Part shown: piece by piece, positions 26,590 to 35,712 of the stretch
Layout: each line of letters begins with the position of its first letter
Numbering within the stretch: position 1 is the stretch's first letter
Origin: CBDDBH01 sp965225625
GTDB taxonomy: Bacteria > Pseudomonadota > Gammaproteobacteria > JADZEE01
Assembly: GCA_965225625.1 (NCBI GenBank)
Contig: CBDDBH010000034.1
Location: forward strand, 248,001 to 312,000
DNA: 64,000 nucleotides
Reading direction: 5' to 3'
The notes under the pieces: generated by a model
Seen by the model: only the letters and a program-made list of their open reading frames with translations
What the model was told of the DNA's origin: nothing
Databases searched by the model: none
Translations under genes and position numbers: made by a program

Positions 26590-28398
26590 TTAACCACCAC
26601 CTTGCGCATACACTGAAAGCCCTGCTTCAGGATAGTAGGTCCCTAACAGACTTCGCGTCCACCATTGACCGCTTCCAGAGCGCTCCTCAAATGTAGTGAA
26701 CTGATAGTCATACAGCAGTGCCCTGACAAAACGCGGTGGTTGTTGTTCAAACGGATTATCCTCGAGCAACGCCAGGACCTCCGGGCTGCCCTCGAGCAGG
26801 CGCACCAGCAAGCGTTCCAGCCACGGACTGTGGGCGCGATCGCGCAAGGCGGCGAACCACATTTGCCAGTCCAAGCGCGGTTGATGGGGAGTGTTCCAGC
26901 GTGGCGCCTGGTGAAGCGCTCCCGGTTTGTATCGAAAGGAATAATCGCGCCAGGTTCCGTCGCCAGCGGATCCTTGGATAACGATCTCCGGACGTGAAGT
27001 TGTCATGACCGCGAACAATCCGTAACTACTGGTTATGCGCAAGGCAACGACGGGACGCAACACCCGACTCACAACCGTGGGCAACGGCTTCCCGCTTAAT
27101 GTCTGCAGCGTCAATGCAGCGCTCGTAATTACGATAACGGCGCCGATCCCAGCCGTAACAAGCGTGCGCCAGGCACGGCCAATGGGTGCGGGGGTTGCAG
27201 GTTTAAGTGACCAACGCTTTGGTAGCATGCTGCGCAACGCCTGATCGTCGATCAGCAATAAGCACAGGATGATTGTGAGTATATTGAAGAAGTTGTAATT
27301 GCCGGTAAGCAGGATGCCCGTTTCTAGCAGCACGAAGCATGCCGCCGCGACACAGCGAGCGCGCCGCGGTAAGAACAGCAGGAACGCCACGATCAGTTCG
27401 ATGAAAAACGTTGCTACGACGCCTGCTTTAAGAATGCTCGCCGGAAGTTGATGGGCGTACCATGCCAGAGCAGTAGGCAGCGGCTGCGTTTCGAAGTGGA
27501 ACTGCAGGGCCGTTAAATTGCGCCAGTTTGGATCATGGCTTGCCAGCTTGACCCAACCGGAAAGAAACATGAACCGAAACATCAGCCAGCGATGTAGCCA
27601 GATGACGCAGGTGCGACCGCCAGGCAAGAGAATAGCCAGGAAGCCGGCTTCCAGTAGCAACAGATCCCACTGGAAACTCATAAATGTCTGTCCCGCATAA
27701 AATAGAGACAGGTAAAGTACAAACATTATGCTGAGTGTCAGACGCTGTAACGCTCCAAAGAACAATACAATGGCAGCGAGCGAGCCGGCGATACACGCGA
27801 GTTGGAGCACTAAATCGTTGGCGTACAACCAGAATACCATCGGCAGTTGCCACAGCACCGCGATGCCGTAGTAGTCGTGCGCGGCACGCAGATAGTCCTC
27901 GATTGGCAGGATCCCGGTCGAGCCTATAAGCCCCAGTACTTGCAGGCCGAAAGAAGCGAACGCCGCTAAATAGACAACCGCCAGCAGTCGTAGATAAATC
28001 CAACTCACGGTCGCGTAGCAGGCGGGTTCGGGCGCGTCGCCGAACAGTAGGCGCGAGAGTTTGTGAAACCGCACTCGACGTCGTGACACAAAGGTATACA
28101 GCATTTCGCAAAACACGGCGAAACCTGGTAAATGCTCATAACACCACCGCCAGCCGCTGTGGCCGCGAACCGCAGACAACGTTCGCAAAGCCGCCTCGGC
28201 ACCGCGGGTTCGAGTAGTGTTGGGTTCGATCAGGTAAATCGAACGCTGGAAATCCACAATACTGATGTCGGGGTATTGCTCGGCGACGGTTTCATAGGGT
28301 TCATAGGCTACCCGCGCACCGGTGAGTTTGCGCGAGTACTCGACCCAGTAACAACAGAATCCGCAATCGCCGTCGTAAATTAGTAGCGGCCGATCCAT
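26590..28398 (-). CDS. DCC-family thioredoxin-like domain fused to a lipase maturation factor-like membrane protein
   Basis: This protein of about 602 residues is a fusion. The N-terminal 120 residues form a DCC/DUF393 domain with the DGDCGFC redox motif and RGAEAALRTL block. The remainder has about eight hydrophobic helices and reads as the lipase maturation factor family, with the LLLEAGFLAILL and MFRFMFLSGWVKLASHDPNWRNLTALQFHFETQPLP blocks, ending in a soluble region rich in Trp and Tyr. LMF proteins assist folding of secreted lipases. Fusion to a thiol-disulfide domain suggests electron delivery for disulfide formation in the same client. The downstream TesA-like lipoprotein could be such a client. 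Confidence 0.82.
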   Translation of the reverse strand: MDRPLLIYDGDCGFCCYWVEYSRKLTGARVAYEPYETVAEQYPDISIVDFQRSIYLIEPNTTRTRGAEAALRTLSAVRGHSGWRWCYEHLPGFAVFCEMLYTFVSRRRVRFHKLSRLLFGDAPEPACYATVSWIYLRLLAVVYLAAFASFGLQVLGLIGSTGILPIEDYLRAAHDYYGIAVLWQLPMVFWLYANDLVLQLACIAGSLAAIVLFFGALQRLTLSIMFVLYLSLFYAGQTFMSFQWDLLLLEAGFLAILLPGGRTCVIWLHRWLMFRFMFLSGWVKLASHDPNWRNLTALQFHFETQPLPTALAWYAHQLPASILKAGVVATFFIELIVAFLLFLPRRARCVAAACFVLLETGILLTGNYNFFNILTIILCLLLIDDQALRSMLPKRWSLKPATPAPIGRAWRTLVTAGIGAVIVITSAALTLQTLSGKPLPTVVSRVLRPVVALRITSSYGLFAVMTTSRPEIVIQGSAGDGTWRDYSFRYKPGALHQAPRWNTPHQPRLDWQMWFAALRDRAHSPWLERLLVRLLEGSPEVLALLEDNPFEQQPPRFVRALLYDYQFTTFEERSGSGQWWTRSLLGTYYPEAGLSVYAQGGG

Positions 28399-28489
28399 AG
28401 CTCCACCCAAGAGGTGGGACTATTGTATCGGAGTCACGCGGTTGCGCATCCGCCTTTGTTGGAATTAATCAGCGCATTGCAGTCGCCGG

Positions 28490-30043
28490 CTAACTGCGTT
28501 TCCCCTGATAGTTTACGACCGGTTGCTGGCCTACCACTTCTGTGCTGTAGGTCGTGCCCGGCGGGATGAACAGACAATCGCCTTCTTTTAAAACCACCTC
28601 TTCGCCGTCGACAACGAGGCGTAATTGGCCCGATAACAGCGCCTTGACCGCTTCTGCATCAAACGCTTGATCGGCCAGATTTACGCCCGGTGTATTTATT
28701 TCTCGATCACCTTTGAAACCCAATACGTACAGCTTTTGTAGCAGGTTCTCCTCGTTTAACGGACCATCGTCGCGCTTATTCCATCGATCAACGCGAAGGT
28801 AACCGACGCTACGATAAGCAATCGCAACATTCCCGCCTTGTTCCTGTGCGTCCTGTAACGCCAATTGCGCCCGTTCCTCGAGTTCACTTTCGCTGCTATC
28901 CGCTAGCGGGACCATCGTTGCAGTACCGATGCTGACGGATAAACGGTGGTGGCTCGCTTGACTGGGGATTTCATCGAATTCAACCCGTCGGCGCAGCGCT
29001 TCGGCCATACGCGCAGTGTCGCGCTGATCGGACCCTGGTAACACAACGGCGAATCGGCCGTTACCCAAATGCGCCGGCATGTCACCGGCACGTCGGCCAA
29101 ATCCTTTGAGCAACTTTGCCAGGCGTTTCAGTACCGCGTCAGAGTCTTTGTGAGCAGCGAGATTGTCGATGTCGAGCAGCAATAATGACACTGCATGTTT
29201 TGTGCGCAGCGCACGGCGCCATTCGCTTTTATGCGTGTCGTCGAAGGTTTTACGGTTGGCAAGTAAAGTCACCGGACATAACGGTGAAACCCGTTCGACG
29301 GTCTTTTCGAGCAAGTCCGCTTTGTGCTTGATGGATTTCAGATCAGTGCTGGTTTGCATGAGAGTGGCTTCGGCTTGTTCGCGCCGGTTGGCATTACTTT
29401 TCAATGCCATTTGCAGGCGCGCTACCTCGCCGCAACTTGCGGAGTGCTCAGCGGTTAGATTCTCTAGTGTGCGTTCTAACGAAAGTCTCGCTATCAAGAG
29501 TCCGCGAATGCGCATTGCGGCCAGGGGCAGCAGCGCGGTGACGGCGCACAGCAATAATCCCGCGAATGTGCCGATCCGGCTGCCGCCAATTATCAGAGTT
29601 ACCGCGGCGGGCAGCAGTGCCGGTAATGCAAATGACAATACAGCGCCGTATAAGCCCGCGTACACGGCAACCATGGATGCGGCCATGCAGACGATCCAGA
29701 ACAGACCGAACGCGGTGCCCAAATCCAACGCCGGTATGCTAAGCGCAATCCCGAGGACTCCCCAGGCGGCTCCGGTAGCGCCAGTGCCTGCCAAAAAAAC
29801 GCTAAGCAGGCGCCCGGTTTGGTGCACAGATGCGCGCTGCTGGCGACGCGTGACTGAATAGCGCACTGCGTAGACTGCCAAGGCGCCAATTAGCCAGCAT
29901 ATTGCGAATCCTGGCGTGAGGATCGCCCACGCAACGCCAGTGATTATGACCGCGACTGTACAGCCGGCGATGATTTCGCCGACCGATTGCTGGTACAAAT
30001 ATTCGACTTGCTGTTGCGCAAGTTCATTTTCAGTGGTTGCCAT
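28490..30043 (-). CDS. Degenerate GGDEF protein with membrane N-terminus and C-terminal cupin
   Basis: The 517-residue protein has about six hydrophobic helices (20-185), a coiled coil (about 190-250), a GGDEF-like domain (about 255-410) and a cupin domain (about 450-515, with VVDGEEVVLKEGDCLFIPPG). The GGDEF signature is replaced by GNGRF at 327-331, so the nucleotide-binding Gly and the catalytic acidic residue are missing, although the DIDNL metal-binding strand remains. It should be inactive as a cyclase. The cupin suggests ligand binding at the output end. The intact cyclase gene lies 107 bases upstream on the same strand. Confidence 0.82.
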   Translation of the reverse strand: MATTENELAQQQVEYLYQQSVGEIIAGCTVAVIITGVAWAILTPGFAICWLIGALAVYAVRYSVTRRQQRASVHQTGRLLSVFLAGTGATGAAWGVLGIALSIPALDLGTAFGLFWIVCMAASMVAVYAGLYGAVLSFALPALLPAAVTLIIGGSRIGTFAGLLLCAVTALLPLAAMRIRGLLIARLSLERTLENLTAEHSASCGEVARLQMALKSNANRREQAEATLMQTSTDLKSIKHKADLLEKTVERVSPLCPVTLLANRKTFDDTHKSEWRRALRTKHAVSLLLLDIDNLAAHKDSDAVLKRLAKLLKGFGRRAGDMPAHLGNGRFAVVLPGSDQRDTARMAEALRRRVEFDEIPSQASHHRLSVSIGTATMVPLADSSESELEERAQLALQDAQEQGGNVAIAYRSVGYLRVDRWNKRDDGPLNEENLLQKLYVLGFKGDREINTPGVNLADQAFDAEAVKALLSGQLRLVVDGEEVVLKEGDCLFIPPGTTYSTEVVGQQPVVNYQGKRS

Positions 30044-30150
30044 AGCGCACTTCCTCGAATGTCCCCAGAGCTACCTGAGTATAGGCAGGGACGCGGAGTT
30101 GGCTGCTAAATCAACCGCCTGGCTAACCAGTTTGTGATGGGATTGGCGAT

Positions 30151-31494
30151 CTACAAATTTTTTTCGGTGTGATCTACGACGCCTACCGGGGCGCCACTCT
30201 CAATACGATTGCGGCCGGAATTTTTGGCTCTATATAAAGCCTTATCAGCAATTTCCACCAATAGATCCGCTTTCAACTCGCGCCGTGGAACCATACTGGT
30301 AACACCAAAACTAGATGATACGATTGCGGCTACGGGTGAGGCCTTATGTTCAAGTTTTAGCGCCTCTAGTTCTTCTTTAATGCTCTTGGCTACGGACAGG
30401 GCGCTGGGCAATCTCGTTCCAGGTAGCAATAACACAAACTCCTCGCCTCCATAACGAGCGGCCAGATCGCCGCCGCGTCGACAAAACCCTTCAAGCACGT
30501 GGGCGATAATTTTCAGGCACTCATCGCCTGCCTGGTGGCCGTATCGATCGTTGTAGGCTTTGAAGTAATCAATATCCAACATTATCAGCGCCAATGGTGT
30601 AGCTTCTCGTACGGCACGCGCCCATTCGCTGCTCAGCGCCTCGTCGAACTGACGCCGATTGGCAATCTCGGTCAAGCCGTCCAACGATGAAATCAATATC
30701 AGTTTCTCGGTCAGCCGCTCCGCTTCATCTTTGGCACCACGTAATTGAATCTCGGTCTGCTCGCGTTCCAGAATGTCAGTGCGCAGAATCTCATTTAATT
30801 CCTCGACCTGGCGCTTCTCCTCATCCAGGTCGTGGATCAGTTGTTCGTTCTGAAATTCCAGCTTCAGTGCCTCAGTGACAAATTGATGGGTATGCAAAGC
30901 AACGGAGATCATGAAGCAATACATCACTAGCAGAGCTATGCCGATGGTAATTCCCGTGCCATCACCACTGGTCAGGTATACGGCCGCCACGGGTGCGATG
31001 GCGGGTATAGAGAACGCAAAAAACACAGGCAAAACCAGCGCAAAGGCAGCCGTTGCTGCGGCTACCAGCGCACCGGTCCACAACGCAATGATGGCAAGGT
31101 CCAAGAGTGAATCCGACGGCGGAAACAGCAATGCCGACAGGCCCCAGATTGAGCCATAGGCGAAAATAAGGATCGTGAACGCGGGCGCCAGAAAGGCTTT
31201 GTTCTCAGTGCGATCGTAATAACGAACCAGTACGATTCGTGCCAGCATTATGACAACGAAACAAATCGACCAGCCGACTAAGACGGGCGCCGGCGTCTTC
31301 GTCACAAACTGGGCGACGAGTAATGCCGCGGCGGCGGATGCATAGATCACGCCTGAGCGGGTGTTCGCCACGAAAATGGCATAACGGCGCTCACGCAGTT
31401 TTTGCTTTACATCGTCACGCACTTTGCCTGTGGCTCCGTCGTCAACGGTCGGCGCCAGCGGCAGCATGACTAATCCGTAGGGCTCAAAGCTCAT
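30151..31494 (-). CDS. Membrane diguanylate cyclase (MASE-like sensor plus GGDEF)
   Basis: The 447-residue protein has six hydrophobic helices in residues 50-205, a coiled-coil linker (about 208-262), and a GGDEF domain. The active site is GGEEF at 349-353 and an RGGD inhibition site at 340-343 lies five residues before it, so an active, product-inhibited c-di-GMP synthase is predicted. The helix layout resembles MASE-type integral sensors, but I cannot assign the subtype. The neighbouring GGDEF-cupin gene has the same overall membrane layout and may be a diverged paralogue acting with it. Confidence 0.87.
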   Translation of the reverse strand: MSFEPYGLVMLPLAPTVDDGATGKVRDDVKQKLRERRYAIFVANTRSGVIYASAAAALLVAQFVTKTPAPVLVGWSICFVVIMLARIVLVRYYDRTENKAFLAPAFTILIFAYGSIWGLSALLFPPSDSLLDLAIIALWTGALVAAATAAFALVLPVFFAFSIPAIAPVAAVYLTSGDGTGITIGIALLVMYCFMISVALHTHQFVTEALKLEFQNEQLIHDLDEEKRQVEELNEILRTDILEREQTEIQLRGAKDEAERLTEKLILISSLDGLTEIANRRQFDEALSSEWARAVREATPLALIMLDIDYFKAYNDRYGHQAGDECLKIIAHVLEGFCRRGGDLAARYGGEEFVLLLPGTRLPSALSVAKSIKEELEALKLEHKASPVAAIVSSSFGVTSMVPRRELKADLLVEIADKALYRAKNSGRNRIESGAPVGVVDHTEKNL

Positions 31495-31647
31495 AAATTC
31501 GTCGTTTTATTCAAAGTGTATTAGCCGCTTAATTCCGCCACCGGTGCCAATTATAGGCTGGCTTACCGGGAGATTCAGGTATTCAAGATTACACCCGAGC
31601 TGACGACCGGTTCGTCCGCAGAAAATGCCGAACTGTGCAAAGCGCCA

Positions 31648-32694
31648 TTATAGTGCTGGTGCGGAAATGCCTGTTGGCGGCGTTTTGTGCAGGCTTTGAA
31701 AGTCGTCAGTGCACGAGAACAGGCGTTCAGTCGGCACGTATTCCAGTAAGCGTTGACGACAAAAACCGAGCACCGTCGCGGCGAGTTCAGCGCCATATGA
31801 CACCGTTCCACCACTTTGTTGTAACGCGCTGGCGAACAGTGGTTCCTCAGGATAAAGCCGTTCCGTCGCTTTGAAAAAGCTGCGTGGCATGCGAAAAGCA
31901 CCCAGGCTCACCGAATGGATGGCGTGACTGTCGAGCGCCTTGAATACTTGTTCGAACATCAGCGAGTAATCGCGCTCGTAACCGGCATAGTAAAACACAG
32001 GATCAAAACGCAGACCGATAGGCCAGCCAGCGTGTTGCAGACGCGCCGCGGCCTCGATGCGCGCATGCAAGCTTGGAGTTTTGTGTTCGAGCGCAGTTAC
32101 GATTGTTTGCGGTGACAGCGTGAATGCGACAACGCAATTGTCAATTGCGGTGGTTTGCTGCAGAGCCCGGATCCGGGTGCTTTTTGTGCGTAGCTCCAAG
32201 CATGCTTGCGGCAGTTCCGCGAACACGGGTACAAAATGTTCCACAAATCGGCTCAAAGGCTCCAGCGCCAGGCTGTCGCAGTCGTAACCGGAGAAGAAAT
32301 AGGCGGTTTGTCCCGGGGTCTCAGCCATTTTCGCGCGGATGGCATCGGCGAATTCCTCGTAGTTGACGAACACCACATAGTTTGCGGATCGATACATGCC
32401 TTGTAGAAAGCAATAGCGGCAGTCATAGATGCAGTTCAGCATGTGGGAGAAGTAAAAATTGCGTGATCCACCAATGCCGAAGCCCTCAGGCGCATCGAGT
32501 ACGAGCCGGCCGTGTTTTCGCGCCAGGATTAGCGCGGGGTTGTTTTTCTGTAGCCGAAAATCCTGCGCTTTGCGATTGAATATTTCGCCATAACGCTCAC
32601 ATTCCACGCGTGGCACCTGCGGGTGGCGTCGGAGTATTTCCAGCGTTCGCGGATGCTCCGCGACCTCAGCCTCGATATAAATGGCGCTGATCAC
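31648..32694 (-). CDS. Spore photoproduct lyase-like (SplB family) radical SAM protein
   Basis: This protein of about 348 residues has the radical SAM cysteine triad in NCIYDCRYCFLQG and downstream blocks typical of the SplB family (YFFSGYDCDSLALEP, LELRTKSTRI, AFTLSPQ, LRFDPVFYYAGYERDY). True spore photoproduct lyases repair thymine dimers in Bacillus spores; non-sporulating gammaproteobacteria carry relatives with unproven roles. The GTG start overlaps the stop of the nucleosidase gene as GTGA, giving tight coupling. A longer frame upstream lies inside that gene and is rejected. Confidence 0.82.
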   Translation of the reverse strand: MISAIYIEAEVAEHPRTLEILRRHPQVPRVECERYGEIFNRKAQDFRLQKNNPALILARKHGRLVLDAPEGFGIGGSRNFYFSHMLNCIYDCRYCFLQGMYRSANYVVFVNYEEFADAIRAKMAETPGQTAYFFSGYDCDSLALEPLSRFVEHFVPVFAELPQACLELRTKSTRIRALQQTTAIDNCVVAFTLSPQTIVTALEHKTPSLHARIEAAARLQHAGWPIGLRFDPVFYYAGYERDYSLMFEQVFKALDSHAIHSVSLGAFRMPRSFFKATERLYPEEPLFASALQQSGGTVSYGAELAATVLGFCRQRLLEYVPTERLFSCTDDFQSLHKTPPTGISAPAL

Positions 32695-33518
32695 CGTTTT
32701 GTCGAGTCTAGCCAGTGTAGACCTAGTTCTTCGACTTCCTGCGTGAGCGCGCGCAGCAGTTGAGCGCTGCTGGTCGCCGCTTGAATCGATTGGCTCGTGA
32801 ACCTGTCTCCTTGTGTCAGCACTTGCCGACGTTTGAGCAAGCGCGCGAGTTGGATGCGTTGTGTCGCGCTGAAATGCCAGTGCTGAATACACTCGAGGAC
32901 TTCATCCGGCACCGCGCTGCGACGCGCGAGCGTTGCGCCGCGTGTTTCCAGATCGCCGGCCAGTGTGGTGATCAGCTCCAGCCGGTCGCGGATCAATTGT
33001 TCGACTTGTTCAGCGGTAACATTTCTGCTCGAGTACTGCGGCCCGTCCGATACGATCTTGAAGATCTGTACCAGATCCACTGGCGCGTGTTGGCACGCGG
33101 CAGCGCAAAAACCCGCGGCCTCCATATCGTAAACAACGTCTTCGGGATAGTTGTTTTCAGCCGCTGCAACCGTGATTACGACGTCAGTGGCGCAGAGTTG
33201 CGGAGCCAATACAGGCGGGTACCAGCGTTGCTGAGTTCCCCGCTGCACAACTTTGTGCGCGAGTACACAATCGCCGCGAGGGCGATGTGGCGCACCGCCG
33301 ACGCCCACATTAAGCCATGCGGACGGTCTGCCTTCGAGTTGCGTGGCGAGTTCGGCAACAGCGGCTTGGGCTCGTTGCACGCCGACACCGCTTTGCACCA
33401 ACCGGATCTCCGGGCCCTCATAGATTGGGAAACGCGCCTGTGTGGCCTGTCGATCGAGACCGAAGTGGTCGACGAGGGGACGGGTCTCGCATGGCAGTGC
33501 GGTTAAGACAGCGAGCAT
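32691..33518 (-). CDS. Nucleoside phosphorylase/nucleosidase family protein (MTAN-like)
   Basis: The 275-residue protein has a phosphorylase/nucleosidase fold. Visible sites are the N-terminal ALPCETRPL acid, the SGVGVQRAQAA turn, a NVGVGGAP loop, DMEAAGF (the purine/ribose-binding Met-Glu) and KIVSDG (the catalytic Asp equivalent to E. coli MTAN Asp197). About 80 residues at the C-terminus extend beyond the usual MTAN fold and are helical. MTAN-type enzymes cleave methylthioadenosine, S-adenosylhomocysteine and 5'-deoxyadenosine, the last being a radical SAM by-product. It overlaps the SplB-like gene by four bases and the glycosyltransferase gene by 16. Confidence 0.75.
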   Translation of the reverse strand: MLAVLTALPCETRPLVDHFGLDRQATQARFPIYEGPEIRLVQSGVGVQRAQAAVAELATQLEGRPSAWLNVGVGGAPHRPRGDCVLAHKVVQRGTQQRWYPPVLAPQLCATDVVITVAAAENNYPEDVVYDMEAAGFCAAACQHAPVDLVQIFKIVSDGPQYSSRNVTAEQVEQLIRDRLELITTLAGDLETRGATLARRSAVPDEVLECIQHWHFSATQRIQLARLLKRRQVLTQGDRFTSQSIQAATSSAQLLRALTQEVEELGLHWLDSTKR

Positions 33519-34351
33519 GTTTCTGACCGGCGTTTGCGGTGGCGCAAACGGATCGCTTTAAAGTGAGCCAAGTCGGCTTGATTCCCGTGTTTCCGAGCTC
33601 CTTGGAGATAGATATCCACTTTGCTCAGCAGGGCGAGCCGGGCCGCTTCCCCGTCTTCGGGTGTGAGCACGCCACTGCGCAGAATCTTATCCAATGCGCT
33701 GATCCGAAATCGGTCCATACCCCAATAACGACGCGACAACTGATCCGCGTGACCACCAAATTTCACAAGCAATGCCTGCTCGACGTAGTGCACCGGATAG
33801 CGTGCGCAGATCCGCAACCATAGGTCATAGTCTTCGCAAACCGGTAGCTCCTCATCGAAGCAACCCACCGCTTCGAATACTTCGCGGTGAATGATGACCG
33901 AGGACGGTGAGATCACACATAGCGGCAGGCAGCGTTGGAAGATCCAACCGCCTGACTTTTCGTGTCGGCGTGCCGGGTTGATGCGAACGCCGTTGCGGAT
34001 CCAGATCTCGTTGCTGTGCACGATGCGGCACTGCGGCTGGGATTGGATCGCCGCGAGTTGCATCGCCACTTTGTCAGGTAGCCATTGATCGTCTGCGTCC
34101 AGGAATGCGATCCAGGTACCGGAAGCTTGGCGAATTCCAACGTTGCGAGCGCTGCTTACCCCCCGGTTCGGTTGCCGAATAGTCGTTACCTGCGGATATC
34201 TGGAGGCCACTAATGCGGGCGTGTGATCCTCGGACCCATCGTCCACCAGGATCACTTCGTGCACCGGCTGCGACTGCGCAAGGACTGAATCCAGCGCGCG
34301 GCTGAGGGTATGGGCACGATTGTGGGTAGCAATGACCACGCTGACCGGCAT
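33503..34351 (-). CDS. Family 2 glycosyltransferase
   Basis: This protein of about 282 residues is a GT-A fold family 2 enzyme. It begins MPVSVVIATHNRAHTLSRAL, followed by ILVDDGSEDHT, SSARNVGIRQA and the DXD-like FLDADDQW metal site, with a later ICEDYDLWLR-type acceptor-site block (VCEDYDLWLR). It transfers a sugar from a nucleotide donor; the substrate is unknown. The start at 34351 gives the canonical first strand; an in-frame extension upstream has no family character. Its 3' end overlaps the nucleosidase gene, so it heads a three-gene unit with the nucleosidase and SplB-like genes. Confidence 0.85.
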   Translation of the reverse strand: MPVSVVIATHNRAHTLSRALDSVLAQSQPVHEVILVDDGSEDHTPALVASRYPQVTTIRQPNRGVSSARNVGIRQASGTWIAFLDADDQWLPDKVAMQLAAIQSQPQCRIVHSNEIWIRNGVRINPARRHEKSGGWIFQRCLPLCVISPSSVIIHREVFEAVGCFDEELPVCEDYDLWLRICARYPVHYVEQALLVKFGGHADQLSRRYWGMDRFRISALDKILRSGVLTPEDGEAARLALLSKVDIYLQGARKHGNQADLAHFKAIRLRHRKRRSETCSLS

Positions 34352-34545
34352 GCGCTCCAGAATACAAAATGGCGCGGCCGCCGTCAGCCTGCATTCAGTG
34401 TTTGGCCGGTTGTCGCGGCTGACTCGAACCGGTATAAGGTGCTGGTCAGGCGGATCGCTCGCCAATTGATACCAGTCAGGCGCATATTCCGGTGTTACCA
34501 AAGGGTTACGCGGGTTAACGCCCACTACTGAGGTGAATTCACGAG

Positions 34546-35685
34546 ATGGTAGCTAGTAACCCACGATGCCGGCGCACCCTCCTCTGCATAGCGCTGATTA
34601 TTGGCAGCATTTTGCTACAGGCAGAGGCGCAGGAAGTCTCCGACAAATTCATGGAGACCTATAGAGCCTACGACAAAGCATTCACGGCAGGTGATCTCGA
34701 AGAGGCGGTCCGGCTGGCGGAGGAAACGCTGCGTCTTGGCATAGCGGAGATTGGGCCTGATCACGAGAAAACCGCAATTCTGGAAATCAATCTCGGCCAT
34801 GCGCTGCTGTCGGCTCGGCGTTTCGAGGAGGCGGAACCGCATTTGCTCAAAGCCAAGGACATCTACACTGCCCGTACCAGCGAAACCGACTCCAACCTGC
34901 TCACGGTCTATGAGGATCTGGCGCTGTTGCGCTGGTCACAGGGGCAATTTGGCAAGGCACGCCTTTATTTCAGTCGTGCTCTCAACGTGTTGAAAACCAA
35001 TAACGGTCCAGACGATCCCAACATCGCGGGCTTGCTCATGCAGGTGGCGAATTTCGAATCCAATATCGGTGAACTGCCCAAAGCGCAGAGCGCCTTGAAG
35101 CGAGCCTACGAGCTGCGCAAAAAAACGTTTGATGAACGCCATCCTATGATGGCAGATATCATCTTTCAGCAGGGGTCCGTGGCGATGCAGGGTAATCAGT
35201 ATCCGGCTGCGGAGCTCTATTTCCTTGACGCATTGCGGATCTGGCAGGAGTCGCTAAAAGCCGAGAATGACCCGCGGATTTTGAAGGCCCACGGCAGCTT
35301 GGCGGTCGTTTACGAAGCACTGGAAAATGTCGAGCGAACAAAATTTCACGGCGACAAGCTGGTCGCGCTGCAACCGATAGAGGAGGGTGAGGCGACACCG
35401 TTGGTTCTAGTCAATCCGACCTTTCCGGAAAGTGCTTTGGAGCAGGCACGCGAGGGTTGGGTGTTGCTGGAGTTTAACGTTACCGACACGGGTCGCGTAA
35501 GCCGCGCGGAAGTGATCGAAGGGCAACCGCCGGGGCTATTCGAGGAAGCATCCTTGGAAGCTGTCAACAAGTGGCGATTTAAACCGCGGGTGAAAGATGG
35601 CGAGCGGGTTGGCCAGGCCAACATGCGCGTGCGGATCACGTTGCAGACCGACAATATGTCTTACAATTTCGGTGCGCTTGAATAG
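34546..35685 (+). CDS. Exported TPR protein with C-terminal TonB-like domain
   Basis: The 379-residue protein has a signal peptide (about 1-28, ending AEA-QE), roughly five tetratricopeptide-like repeats between residues 40 and 270 (such as AVRLAEETLRLG, LNLGHALLSARRFEEAEPHL, and YPAAELYFLDALRI), and a TonB C-terminal domain at about 285-372 (VLVNPTFPESALEQAREGWV through SLEAVNKWRFKPR). It lacks the N-terminal membrane anchor and Pro-rich linker of classical TonB, so an energy-coupling role is doubtful. A periplasmic scaffold is more likely. It is divergent from the glycosyltransferase gene. Confidence 0.82.
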   Translation: MVASNPRCRRTLLCIALIIGSILLQAEAQEVSDKFMETYRAYDKAFTAGDLEEAVRLAEETLRLGIAEIGPDHEKTAILEINLGHALLSARRFEEAEPHLLKAKDIYTARTSETDSNLLTVYEDLALLRWSQGQFGKARLYFSRALNVLKTNNGPDDPNIAGLLMQVANFESNIGELPKAQSALKRAYELRKKTFDERHPMMADIIFQQGSVAMQGNQYPAAELYFLDALRIWQESLKAENDPRILKAHGSLAVVYEALENVERTKFHGDKLVALQPIEEGEATPLVLVNPTFPESALEQAREGWVLLEFNVTDTGRVSRAEVIEGQPPGLFEEASLEAVNKWRFKPRVKDGERVGQANMRVRITLQTDNMSYNFGALE

Positions 35686-35712
35686 ACGCGGCCAATAAGT
35701 TTGCTGCCGCGT

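Noticed and set aside
29163..29861. 232-codon open frame on the + strand
   Set aside because: It is antisense to the GGDEF-cupin gene and is rich in Arg, Ser and Ala as expected of a shadow frame.
32760..33506. 248-codon open frame on the + strand
   Set aside because: It is antisense to the nucleosidase gene, which has clear family motifs; the + frame shows no domain.
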